Source: an uncultured Blautia sp.
GTDB lineage: Bacteria > Bacillota > Clostridia > Lachnospirales > Lachnospiraceae
Assembly (NCBI RefSeq): GCF_934424005.1
Contig: NZ_CAKRXI010000004.1
Location: 38,871 to 102,870 of the forward strand
Length of the DNA stretch: 64,000 nt
Direction of reading: 5' to 3'
This document shows, piece by piece, positions 46,187 to 53,962 of the stretch. The position numbers and the translations under genes were made by a program. The notes below the pieces were generated by a model, which was not told where the DNA came from, made no database searches, and saw only the letters and a list, made by a program, of their open reading frames with translations. Numbering within the stretch: the first letter of the stretch is position 1; each line of letters begins with the position of its first letter.

Positions 46187-47443
46187 ATGGAACGAGCAGA
46201 GCAGTTATTTGTCGAGGCAGTAAGTGCATCACTGGAAAATAAATCAGTATCATGGGAGGAACCGCTGACGATTAATGAGTGGCAGCGGATCTTTTATCTT
46301 GCGGAGTCACATCATGTATTGCCGATGGTCTATGAAACGATATTTCGATGTGATGCGGTGAAAAAAACGACGCAAAAAGAGATCAGGAATTTATTACAAT
46401 TTTACAAAAGAATGACGAAGAACCTTGTGATGCTCCAGACGATAAAGACGCAGGAATACCTGGAATTGGTGCAATTTTTGCAGAAAAAAGGAATTCGGAT
46501 GCTTACTGTTAAAGGAATTATTTGCAGGGAACTTTACCCGAAACCGGACTATCGAATTTCGGGAGATGAGGACATACTGGTGGATAAAACACAGTTCGAA
46601 AAATGCCATAAAGCGCTTCTTGAGTTTGGGATGAAACCGGTAAAGAAAGGAATCAACATAGGTACAGAATATGAGGTTTCCTATATGAAACCAGGCTCTC
46701 CACTATATATAGAAGTGCATAAAAGTCTGTTCCCGCCTGAGTCAGAAGTCTATGGAGATTTTAACCGCTTCTTTATGAGAAGTGCAGAAAATCCGGCACG
46801 GATTCTGGCTGAGGGAACAGAAATTCTTTCTTTGGATTATACAGAGCATCTCTTTTACTTAATTTGTCATGCATATAAACATTTTCTGCACAGTGGATTT
46901 GGGATTCGACAGGTCTGTGACATTATTATGTATAGTAATATGTATGGAGAAAAAATTAACTGGCAGTTACTGCTTGGATGGTGCAGAGAGATTCACGGAG
47001 AATTTTTTGCAGCTGCATTGTTCAAAATTGGAAAAAAATATCTGATTTTTGATGAAAAAAAAGCATGTTTTCCGGAAGAATGGCGTAAAATAAAAGTGGA
47101 TGAGTCTTTGCTTCTGCGGGACATTTTGGATGCCGGTGTATACGGTTATGAAGGGCGAGAGCGCAGACACAGCAGCAATCTTACTCTGAATGAAGTGTCA
47201 AGACAATGGAATGGGGAGAGAAAAAATCCTGTGTTGCAAACAATTTTTCCTTCGTTAAAAAGTATGAAAAATGAGTTTGCTTTTTTGAAAAAAATTCCTT
47301 TTTTATTGCCAGCAGCATGGCTTATCCGTATACTGAGATATGAGAAGGAGATGCGTAAAAATGCTCATAAGAATGTAACTGATGCACTGAAAGTAGGAAA
47401 TCGGCGCATTGAACTTATGAGAAAATACAAAATCATAGAGTGA
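46187..47443 (+). CDS. Uncharacterised nucleotidyltransferase (NTP_transf_5 type)
   Basis: A 418-aa protein. KGIRMLTVKGIICRELYP and DYRISGDEDILVD match a polymerase-beta-fold nucleotidyltransferase family often found with PqqD, HprK-like kinase and S24-like peptidase genes in Clostridia, including some RiPP clusters. The Asp pair in SGDEDILV probably binds metal. The biochemical role of the family is unknown to me. It follows the phosphoesterase by 4 bases. Confidence 0.8.
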   Translation: MERAEQLFVEAVSASLENKSVSWEEPLTINEWQRIFYLAESHHVLPMVYETIFRCDAVKKTTQKEIRNLLQFYKRMTKNLVMLQTIKTQEYLELVQFLQKKGIRMLTVKGIICRELYPKPDYRISGDEDILVDKTQFEKCHKALLEFGMKPVKKGINIGTEYEVSYMKPGSPLYIEVHKSLFPPESEVYGDFNRFFMRSAENPARILAEGTEILSLDYTEHLFYLICHAYKHFLHSGFGIRQVCDIIMYSNMYGEKINWQLLLGWCREIHGEFFAAALFKIGKKYLIFDEKKACFPEEWRKIKVDESLLLRDILDAGVYGYEGRERRHSSNLTLNEVSRQWNGERKNPVLQTIFPSLKSMKNEFAFLKKIPFLLPAAWLIRILRYEKEMRKNAHKNVTDALKVGNRRIELMRKYKIIE

Positions 47444-47630
47444 GCAATACCTGGCGAGGTGTTGAACCCGCATAAAAGTAAAAACTACTGCTTTGGATAA
47501 CTCAATAAGACAGAGGGAGACAAGCGTAGGAAAAGAAAAATAGGAAATGAAAAAGATAAATAAACAGAATACCAGAGGAAAGGAAGGAAACGTGTCATGG
47601 AAGGAAACATTATTATAGCAGGAGGCTAAC

Positions 47631-48518
47631 ATGCAGAAACAGTCAATTGTAATTGAACCTCATGAGACAATAAAAGAATTTCGTTTATATTTGTATGAAA
47701 GAGAAAACGCGAAGGCAACAATTGATAAATATCTTACAGATGTGAATACATTTTATAAATTTTTGAATCACAATTATGAAATTTCGAAACAGAGAGTTCT
47801 GGAATATAAAGAGTGGTTGCAGAGACATTATGCAGTTTCCAGTGCAAATTCCATGCTGGCAGCACTTTCTCAGTTTTTGGAATTTCTCGGAGTCAGTTCC
47901 ATGAAAGTGAAGCGGTTCAAGGTGCAGAGGCAAATGATCCTGCAGGAAGATCAGCTGCTTTCGGAGGAAGAGTATCATACGCTGGTTAATGCAGCATATA
48001 AGAAAGGACAAAAAAGTCTGGCGCTGATCATGGAGACGATCGCTGCAACAGGCATTCGTATCAGCGAACTCAAATATTTTACGATACGTGCTGTGAAGTG
48101 CGGTAATATCATTATTCAGAACAAAGGAAAAATCAGACGTATTTTAATACCGGGAGCTATCAGAAAAAAGCTTCTGTACTATTGCTTTATACACAATATC
48201 AAGGATGGAATTATTTTTATAACAAAGAATGGAAACGCACAGAATCGAAGCAATATCTGGACGCAGATGAAAAAACTCTGTAAGCTTACAGGAATTGTAA
48301 AAGAGAAAGTGTATCCACATGCATTCAGACATTTATTTGCAAGAATGTATTATCATCTTACCAGCGATATTTCCGGCCTGGCAGATATTCTGGGACACAG
48401 TAGTATTGAAACAACACGTATCTATACTGCTGATTCGGAGAAAAAGTATCTGTCCAGCATGGAACGGCTTGAAGTACTTCTTAGTAGTGGAAGACCGTTG
48501 GAAACGGTGCTGGAATAA
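47631..48518 (+). CDS. Tyrosine recombinase (XerC/D-like), probable DNA invertase of the adjacent switch
   Basis: A 295-aa site-specific recombinase. A SAM-like N-terminal core-binding domain (about 10-95) precedes the catalytic domain with Arg143 (ATGIRISEL), His230 and Arg233 (HAFRHLF), His256 (LGHSS) and nucleophile Tyr265 (TRIYTAD). All catalytic residues are present, so it should be active. GCAGGAGGCTAAC precedes the ATG. Its stop lies 8 bp before the left inverted repeat of the invertible promoter, the usual layout for a switch and its own recombinase. There are no phage or integrative-element genes nearby. Confidence 0.92.
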   Translation: MQKQSIVIEPHETIKEFRLYLYERENAKATIDKYLTDVNTFYKFLNHNYEISKQRVLEYKEWLQRHYAVSSANSMLAALSQFLEFLGVSSMKVKRFKVQRQMILQEDQLLSEEEYHTLVNAAYKKGQKSLALIMETIAATGIRISELKYFTIRAVKCGNIIIQNKGKIRRILIPGAIRKKLLYYCFIHNIKDGIIFITKNGNAQNRSNIWTQMKKLCKLTGIVKEKVYPHAFRHLFARMYYHLTSDISGLADILGHSSIETTRIYTADSEKKYLSSMERLEVLLSSGRPLETVLE

Positions 48519-48526
48519 ACAAAAAA

Positions 48527-48553
48527 CACTACATAATAATAATTAAGTAGTGT
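48527..48553. repeat. Left 27-bp inverted repeat of the invertible element
   Basis: Exact reverse complement of 48704-48730. The arm itself is nearly symmetrical (CACTAC at one end, GTAGTG at the other, A/T-only centre), as expected for a pair of recombinase-binding half sites around a crossover region. Confidence 0.95.
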
Positions 48554-48595
48554 CGTTAATGTTATAAAAAAACAAATTTTCTTCATTCTTTTTGT

Positions 48596-48624
48596 ATTCT
48601 AACATACAGCTATACAATGTTCAA
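48596..48624 (-). promoter_or_regulatory. Sigma-A promoter inside the invertible element, facing left
   Basis: On the minus strand TTGAAC (48624-48619), a 17-bp spacer, then TAGAAT (48601-48596) with a TG extension. In this orientation it runs toward and antisense to the recombinase gene; after inversion it would run into the PqqD gene. Confidence 0.85.
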
Positions 48625-48703
48625 GTTTTTTTAAACTCTCTTCTGTTAATATAATCCCAAGAATCAGTTTTTTATGGTAAATCGACAACAAAATGAATGG
48701 TAA

Positions 48704-48730
48704 ACACTACTTAATTATTATTATGTAGTG
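48704..48730. repeat. Right 27-bp inverted repeat of the invertible element
   Basis: Exact reverse complement of 48527-48553; the match ends at both sides with single mismatches (48703 and 48731). Immediately outside is GCTTTTT-TAC-AAAAAGC at 48735-48751, a small hairpin. Confidence 0.95.
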
Positions 48731-48921
48731 CCAGGCTTTTTTACAAAAAGCAGAACAGTCATTCCCTTTATATAATGGCATGATGCAGAAGGAAAAGCTG
48801 GAGTATATAAACGCAAATACAGAACATTTGCAAATAAAAAGGCATGATCTGTGTTTATTTTGTGTGCCATAAAATGGATGAATACGGTTCTGGCAGTGAT
48901 TACAGGGAGAAGAAAAATATT

Positions 48922-49209
48922 ATGAAAATCGACAGGAATTTTGTGTTACGGGAAATTGCCGGTGAGTATATTATTATTCCCACGGGAAAAACAGCATTGG
49001 AGTTTAATGGACTGATCACAGTGAATGAGATAGGCATGGAACTCTGGAAAATGCTCCAGAATGAGGTGACTTTTGATGATCTTTTGAAGGGTATCATGGA
49101 AGAATATGATGTAGATGAAGAAGTTGCCAAAGAGGATATTCAGGATTTTCTGGATAAACTGATCGATGGAGGAATCCTTACAGAAGATGACAGTACAGAG
49201 AGCAGATAA
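48922..49209 (+). CDS. PqqD family peptide-binding protein
   Basis: A 95-aa PqqD-like protein. NFVLREIAGEYIIIPTGKTALEFNGLITVNEIG forms the beta part and the C-terminal half has the helices (TVNEIGMELWKML, VAKEDIQDFLDKLIDGGIL). PqqD domains bind the leader of a RiPP precursor and hand it to a modifying enzyme, here presumably the radical SAM protein at 53937. I start at ATG 48922, where the family begins; an in-frame ATG at 48844 adds an unrelated stretch. First gene after the invertible promoter. Confidence 0.9.
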   Translation: MKIDRNFVLREIAGEYIIIPTGKTALEFNGLITVNEIGMELWKMLQNEVTFDDLLKGIMEEYDVDEEVAKEDIQDFLDKLIDGGILTEDDSTESR

Positions 49210-51382
49210 AGCATTTATTTTTACGAAAGATAATTGTATAGATAAAACATATGAATTGGAGAAGGGGATAAAAATGTTCCCTTCTATTTTTATAGAAGGA
49301 GCAGCGGCATCCGGAAAGACAGTTGCAGTCAAAATGTTTCTGGAGAAACAAAAAGATATCAATTTTGCCCTCTTTTTTATGGACAAAGAACGTGACGATG
49401 GAACTTTTATCAGGAAACTGTCTCAGATACGAAAACGTATGGAACAGGAAACAATCTGGGTGATCTGTGAAGATATTAATCAGCCTTTATCTGAGATAAA
49501 AGTAACGACCCTGGTTGACTTTGTACAGAGGCTTCAGGATAAAAACAGGTGCATTTTTGTCAGCAGAGAAAAACCGCACAGAAAGTTTCTGGAATTATTA
49601 TGGAAAGAAAAAATGTATATGGTTACGCAGAAAAATTTTCTTTTTTCTATAAATGAAATAGAACAAATGAGGGTAGAAAAGCAGATTTCGGTGAGAGCAA
49701 AAGAAATATATCAGGAGACAGGAGGCTGGCCGGGGTGTGTCAGTCTGATGATGCGGATACTTGAGCGGAGAGAAGAAACTGGAGAGAAAATATCAGTTGC
49801 AGAAGTACGGGAATGCTATGAGATAGCAGAATACATTGAATCAGATATTCTGGGAACGTTATCGAAACTGGAAAAGGATTTTCTGGAGATTGGTACTTGG
49901 TGTCCATGGATCAGTAAGAAGATGTGTGGAGATATATGGAATATACCGGGCAGCACGGAAATTATTGAAAATCTTATCAGAAAAGGTTTTTTGACAGAGA
50001 GTGAAAAAGGAAGATACAGTACGGCAATACTGTTTAAGAAATCGTTCTGCAAACAAGTGCCGGAGAAAAAATTCTGGATGCTGGTTGGAGGGTGGTATGA
50101 GTCAAATGATTTTATAAAAGAAGCATTTTTATGCATAAAAAAGTCAGAAGATCAGACCATATTTAAGGAGTTTGCAATCCGTAATTATGCAAAACTACCT
50201 TATATAAATATGGGAGTTGAAGATTTTGGAGAATGGAAAGAAAACCTTCCGGAACTTTGTTTCCTGCGAGGAATGCAGTGTTGTTTTCGACAGGATATAG
50301 ACGGAATGGATCGGGAAATACGGAGACTTGAAAAACAACTGGATCAGACGAATGACCTCAAAGTAAAAGAAATTTATCTGAATTTATTGTATGCAAGACC
50401 GAATTTTTCGCTTGATCTATGGCTGAAACTTCTTGAAAAAAATGAGAAGACAGATGTCAGTATATCTTTATATAACGTACTCGGTGGTTCAGATTCCTAT
50501 CTCTGTGGCCTGCGAGATCTGTCAGAACTTTTTTCCTGCTCACGCAAGGAAGAAAACAAAAAAATGCGTATCTGGAAGGAAAGTCTGGATGAACAGGCAA
50601 TGGAATGGTATCGAAGGGCACGGAAAGAATATTACATTGAAATTGTCCAGGAAAAGTGTGAAACATTTGAAAAATGTGAGGTGTCTCAGGTGCTTCGAGA
50701 CAGTGAAGAAGAACTTGCATTAGATATAAATGAGCAAAATTACGGTAGATTCCTACAGTATGGAAAAGCCTATCTGAAGATGCGCCAGTATGAAAAAGCG
50801 GAGAAGATTTTTGAAAAACTGATTCCTTTTTTGAAGTTGTATCACAGAAATCGATTTCTCGCAGAAGTTCTTTTTGAACAGGCAGTATGTACCTGGGAAA
50901 AAGGTAGTCACGGACAGGCGCTTCGTTATGTAATCGAGTCATTTCTTTATAGTGAGAATGCAAGGTATGTCCTTTTTTATACAGAATATGGAAAAGGTGG
51001 AAAAGAAGTTCTGAGTGCTTATGTAGAGTGGATGAAGCAAAATTCACCGGAAGGATGGCACCGTAAAAAGAAATATAACTATGGAAATGTGCGTCGAATG
51101 CCGAAGGAGGATTATCTGGAACTGATTCTCCGAATGGCAAAAAAACAGTGTTCTTCGGCACCGGAAAGTGTTCAGAAAACACCGGAAGAACATCTGACAA
51201 TGATGGAAACAGTTATTCTTACATTAATTGGAAAAGGCAGGTCAAATGTGGAAATCTGCGAAGAGCTGAACCTCAAACTTTCTACTGTAAAAAGTCATAT
51301 TTACAGCCTTTACAGGAAACTTGGAGTGAAGAACCGGATGCAGGCAACTATCAAGGGAAAAGAAATGGGAATTTTAAAATAA
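49187..51382 (+). CDS. LuxR-type transcriptional regulator with ATPase domain (MalT/LAL-like)
   Basis: About 731 aa. An N-terminal ATPase region has a P-loop (EGAAASGKT, about residue 40), the middle holds TPR-like helices (for example YGKAYLKMRQYEKAEKIFEK), and the C-terminus is a LuxR-type DNA-binding domain (about 672-731, LTLIGKGRSNVEICEELNL, STVKSHIYSLYRKLGV). Such proteins activate promoters when a ligand and ATP are bound. The start is uncertain: ATG 49187, 49166 and 49274 are in frame; all overlap or closely follow the PqqD gene. The conserved promoter motif copy B begins 14 bp after its stop, which makes it the best candidate activator. Confidence 0.88.
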   Translation: MTVQRADKAFIFTKDNCIDKTYELEKGIKMFPSIFIEGAAASGKTVAVKMFLEKQKDINFALFFMDKERDDGTFIRKLSQIRKRMEQETIWVICEDINQPLSEIKVTTLVDFVQRLQDKNRCIFVSREKPHRKFLELLWKEKMYMVTQKNFLFSINEIEQMRVEKQISVRAKEIYQETGGWPGCVSLMMRILERREETGEKISVAEVRECYEIAEYIESDILGTLSKLEKDFLEIGTWCPWISKKMCGDIWNIPGSTEIIENLIRKGFLTESEKGRYSTAILFKKSFCKQVPEKKFWMLVGGWYESNDFIKEAFLCIKKSEDQTIFKEFAIRNYAKLPYINMGVEDFGEWKENLPELCFLRGMQCCFRQDIDGMDREIRRLEKQLDQTNDLKVKEIYLNLLYARPNFSLDLWLKLLEKNEKTDVSISLYNVLGGSDSYLCGLRDLSELFSCSRKEENKKMRIWKESLDEQAMEWYRRARKEYYIEIVQEKCETFEKCEVSQVLRDSEEELALDINEQNYGRFLQYGKAYLKMRQYEKAEKIFEKLIPFLKLYHRNRFLAEVLFEQAVCTWEKGSHGQALRYVIESFLYSENARYVLFYTEYGKGGKEVLSAYVEWMKQNSPEGWHRKKKYNYGNVRRMPKEDYLELILRMAKKQCSSAPESVQKTPEEHLTMMETVILTLIGKGRSNVEICEELNLKLSTVKSHIYSLYRKLGVKNRMQATIKGKEMGILK

Positions 51383-51396
51383 CAGACAAAAAAACT

Positions 51397-51452
51397 CATA
51401 CTTTAGTTGGTGGGAGAGAGAGACCTGAAAGAGTAGAATTTATAGCTGTATA
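51397..51452 (+). promoter_or_regulatory. Conserved promoter motif copy B, RiPP-cluster membrane protein
   Basis: CATACTTTAGT (51397-51407), 26 bp, TAGAAT (51434-51439), 7 bp, TGTATA (51447-51452). Identical blocks and spacing to the copies at 23488 and 60353. It lies between the LuxR-type gene and the gene at 51482. Confidence 0.8.
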
Positions 51453-51481
51453 GATATAAATTCATGCAAGGAGGGATGAGA

Positions 51482-52267
51482 GTGAGCGACAGGCAAAGTG
51501 GACATGGCAGGAAAAAAAACAGACTGTGGATCCTATTGATTGTTGTGATCGTGATTCTTCTGGGAATTGTGATTGCGATAAATCAAGGTGGACATAAGCA
51601 GGAACCTTCCACGGAGCAGACTGAGGAAAATGAGACTGTTGATGATGTACAGACAGCAGAAACAAATGAGGAAGAGGAAGAAACAGAACCTTCAGAGGAA
51701 ACGGATACAGGATTGGAATTTCCATATCTCCTGGATGATGACAAGATTCAGATAGATTCATTATTTCAGTATTCCGGTATTAATCTGGATGCACAGAATG
51801 AAGAATGCGAAGATGTTGCATCGTTACAGCTGAAAAATAACTCTGATCAGTATCTGGAAAAAGCAGAAATTTCTGTTGAATTGACAGATGGAACTGCATT
51901 TTCTTTTGAAGTAGAAGACATTCCGGCCGGTAAGTCTGTGATGGCATTTGATACAGCAAACACAGCGTATGATGGAAAAACCGGAGTTGCATTGATCGAT
52001 GCAACGACAACATATTCTTCTGATGCAGGACTAAAAGAAACTGATGTAAAAATTACATCAGATGATAATGGCGTCCAGCTGGAAAATATTTCCGGTGATG
52101 CACTAGCAAATCTGAAGATAAAGTATCATTGCCTGATGGACGATATGTATTTTGGCGGTATCAGTAGTGAGACAGAGGTTGCCGGACTGGCAGCAGGAGA
52201 AACAACAACCGTAGATACATCTGAGAGCATTCTTGGGGATGCGGAAGTAGTTAGTATCACATACTAG
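51482..52267 (+). CDS. Single-pass membrane protein with extracellular domain, unknown
   Basis: About 261 aa. A basic N-terminus (RQSGHGRKKNR), a membrane segment (about 15-35), an acidic Glu/Thr linker (about 40-80) and a C-terminal beta-rich domain (about 90-261, with repeated ISGDALANLKIKYHCL-type strands) like DUF5067/FxLYD-type secreted domains. AAGGAGGG fits GTG 51482; ATG 51464 and ATG 51476 are too early or too close. The start context is shared with the AMP-ligase gene, which has the same promoter motif. Function unknown. Confidence 0.75.
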   Translation: MSDRQSGHGRKKNRLWILLIVVIVILLGIVIAINQGGHKQEPSTEQTEENETVDDVQTAETNEEEEETEPSEETDTGLEFPYLLDDDKIQIDSLFQYSGINLDAQNEECEDVASLQLKNNSDQYLEKAEISVELTDGTAFSFEVEDIPAGKSVMAFDTANTAYDGKTGVALIDATTTYSSDAGLKETDVKITSDDNGVQLENISGDALANLKIKYHCLMDDMYFGGISSETEVAGLAAGETTTVDTSESILGDAEVVSITY

Positions 52268-52291
52268 AGAAAGCGTGAATAGTAAAAAACA

Positions 52292-52335
52292 GGAGTGTTA
52301 GATGCAACACCTCCGGATATTAGAGGTGAAAAACT
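52292..52335 (+). promoter_or_regulatory. Leader with hairpin that hides the ribosome-binding site of the NUMOD4-like gene
   Basis: CACCTC (52308-52313) pairs with GAGGTG (52323-52328), the ribosome-binding site of ATG 52336. An upstream GGAGTGTT (52292-52299) can instead pair with AACACCTCC (52306-52314) and would free it. The two foldings exclude each other. Confidence 0.55.
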
Positions 52336-52776
52336 ATGTGGAGAGACATTAAAGACTATGAGGGGCTGTATGAAATTAATGAGAATGCAGTGGTACGCCG
52401 TGTAGAAGGTAAAGGAATCGACGGACGTAAGGTAACGACACATGTCGTCGTGTCATCGAAAACTAGAAAAGGAACCAGATATATTGCACTGTGGAAGAAT
52501 GGAAATCGAAAGACATTCATGCTTCACAAACTGTATGCAGAGGCGTTTTATATGTCCGAAAATGAAGCATGCCGACGCCTGTACAAAGGGTTTATTGGAT
52601 ATGGACAGGCAGTTCAAAATGTCAAAGATATCCTGCTCAAAAATCTGTCAGAACTGGAAAAAGAACAGTCAATCGGTGAGAATCGACATGATGAGATTTT
52701 GTATATTCAGCAGTTTCTGGATGAGCTAAAAAATGACAAAGTATGTGGCGTGCGTCAGGTCGAAAATATCAAATGA
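52336..52776 (+). CDS. NUMOD4-like DNA-binding-domain protein without nuclease domain
   Basis: A 146-aa protein. The N-terminus WRDIKDYEGLYEINENAVVR and the following YIALWKNGNRKTFMLHKLYAEAFY match the NUMOD4 motif normally found at the start of HNH homing endonucleases. No HNH residues follow; the C-terminal 70 residues are helical and charged. It may be a DNA-binding protein or a remnant. It lies between the membrane protein and the candidate precursor gene. Confidence 0.75.
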   Translation: MWRDIKDYEGLYEINENAVVRRVEGKGIDGRKVTTHVVVSSKTRKGTRYIALWKNGNRKTFMLHKLYAEAFYMSENEACRRLYKGFIGYGQAVQNVKDILLKNLSELEKEQSIGENRHDEILYIQQFLDELKNDKVCGVRQVENIK

Positions 52777-52805
52777 AACGATGTGAAAGGAGAGAATAAA
52801 ATATA

Positions 52806-53066
52806 ATGAAAAAAGTGTATGAGAAACCGCAGGTGTATATGGAGCGGTTTGAACTTGCGGAACATATTGCAGGGTGCAGTGTGACCTGGAATAGCGATCA
52901 CAAGAGCGCTGGCGATCCTAAAACTTGTGAAGCAATAGTTGATTTGGGTGATGGATATATAGTTCCACATGCCTTTTTTGATGCTAGCGTGTGTTGTGCT
53001 AGTGGTGTGATGGAAGCATATTGTTATACAAATGGAAGCTTAGATGTTGCAATAATTAATTCCTGA
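52806..53066 (+). CDS. Candidate RiPP precursor peptide with five cysteines
   Basis: 86 aa. The N-terminus has a YEKPQV motif and ends its conserved-looking part with FELAEHIAGC, a leader type common in small clostridial Cys-containing peptides. The rest holds Cys41, Cys63, Cys64 and Cys73, with Cys24 at the leader junction, and is otherwise Gly/Ala/Ser-rich and uncharged near the C-terminus. No signal peptide or membrane segment. GAAAGGAGAG precedes the ATG. Its stop overlaps the start of the kinase gene, followed by a radical SAM/SPASM gene, and a PqqD gene lies upstream. Precursor status is inference from size, leader and context. Confidence 0.7.
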   Translation: MKKVYEKPQVYMERFELAEHIAGCSVTWNSDHKSAGDPKTCEAIVDLGDGYIVPHAFFDASVCCASGVMEAYCYTNGSLDVAIINS

Positions 53067-53962
53067 TGCAGACAGAAGTTAATAGCTATTTTTTTTCTAT
53101 AGCAGGTTTAGTTTTTAATATTCATATGCCGTATAGAATAAGGATCACCGAAAATTTTATTCCGTTTCTGGTGAATGAAGAAAAGAACTGTATCCATGTG
53201 TATATAAATGAAGTCAAAAAAATACATTTAAATAAAGAAAAATTGCTTTCTACACAAATTCCTTTTTCTGTATATGAAGATGAGAATGGACATTTTCGAA
53301 TTTTTCATGATCATAAAGAAAATGACAGAGAGTATGCTGTGGGAAGAATTCTTTCTGCAGATAAGGAAGTAATTAATTATTTGGCTGAAAACAGAAAATT
53401 TTTCAATGAAAGCAATAATACATTTTCGCATATTGCCTTTGAAGAGCTTTTAATACGAAATAATGCAGTGATTTTGCATGCATCATTTATAAATACAGAG
53501 TATGGAGCTGTGCTGTTTTCAGGGCCATCAGGGATAGGAAAGTCTACACAGGCAGAGTTATGGTGTAAGTATAGAAATGCTGAACAGATTAATGGTGATA
53601 AACCAATATTGAAAAAAGATATGGATACATGGAAAGCATATGGATCACCATATGCAGGTTCTTCGAAATGTTGGATCAATAAATCCTCACAGGTAGCTGT
53701 GATTGTTTTATTGGAGCAAGGGAATAGATGTCATATAAAAAAAATGAGAAAAAAGGAAGCTTTTTGCAAGGTATATGAGGGCCTGGTTGTGAATAGCTGG
53801 AATTCTGCGTATGTGGAAAAAATAGCAACTTTAGTTGAAAGTATTATTGAAGAAGTTCCTGTATACCACATGACATGTACTCCGGATGAGAATGCGGTAG
53901 ATATGCTGGAAGGTGTGCTGAAAGGAAAAAAAAGAGATGAATACCAGAGAAATTCGCTATGA
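53066..53962 (+). CDS. HPr-kinase-like protein of the RiPP-type cluster
   Basis: A 298-aa protein. The first 130 residues form a beta-rich domain; GPSGIGKST (about 152-160) is the P-loop of the HprK C-terminal fold, and NGDKPIL and GSPYAG follow as in HprK/lasso-kinase relatives. Such kinases occur with PqqD, nucleotidyltransferase and S24-like peptidase genes, where they may phosphorylate a peptide. It starts on the precursor stop (ATGA type overlap) and overlaps the radical SAM gene by 26 bases. Confidence 0.85.
   Translation: MQTEVNSYFFSIAGLVFNIHMPYRIRITENFIPFLVNEEKNCIHVYINEVKKIHLNKEKLLSTQIPFSVYEDENGHFRIFHDHKENDREYAVGRILSADKEVINYLAENRKFFNESNNTFSHIAFEELLIRNNAVILHASFINTEYGAVLFSGPSGIGKSTQAELWCKYRNAEQINGDKPILKKDMDTWKAYGSPYAGSSKCWINKSSQVAVIVLLEQGNRCHIKKMRKKEAFCKVYEGLVVNSWNSAYVEKIATLVESIIEEVPVYHMTCTPDENAVDMLEGVLKGKKRDEYQRNSL

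Larger units (their letters stand above)
48527..48730. other. Invertible promoter element (phase-variation switch), currently in the leftward orientation
   Basis: Two perfect 27-bp inverted repeats enclose 150 bp of AT-rich DNA directly after the recombinase gene and 191 bp before the PqqD start. No open reading frame fills it. The only good promoter inside faces left. Inversion would map its -10 to 48656-48661, facing the PqqD and LuxR-type genes. I therefore read the sequenced state as OFF for the downstream genes. Sequence is direct evidence for the structure; inversion is inferred. Confidence 0.9.

Noticed and set aside
47631..48518. Recombinase as the integrase of a prophage or integrative element.
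   Set aside because: No tRNA, attachment-site duplication, phage or conjugation genes nearby; the adjacent inverted repeats explain it better.
48650..48655. TATAAT on the plus strand inside the invertible element, which could be a rightward promoter in the present orientation.
   Set aside because: Only T-rich sequence lies at the -35 position, much weaker than the leftward TTGAAC-N17-TAGAAT. I cannot exclude low activity.
48771..48776. TATAAT outside the right repeat as a constant promoter for the PqqD gene.
   Set aside because: The nearest -35-like TTTACA is 25 bp upstream, too far; no TG extension.
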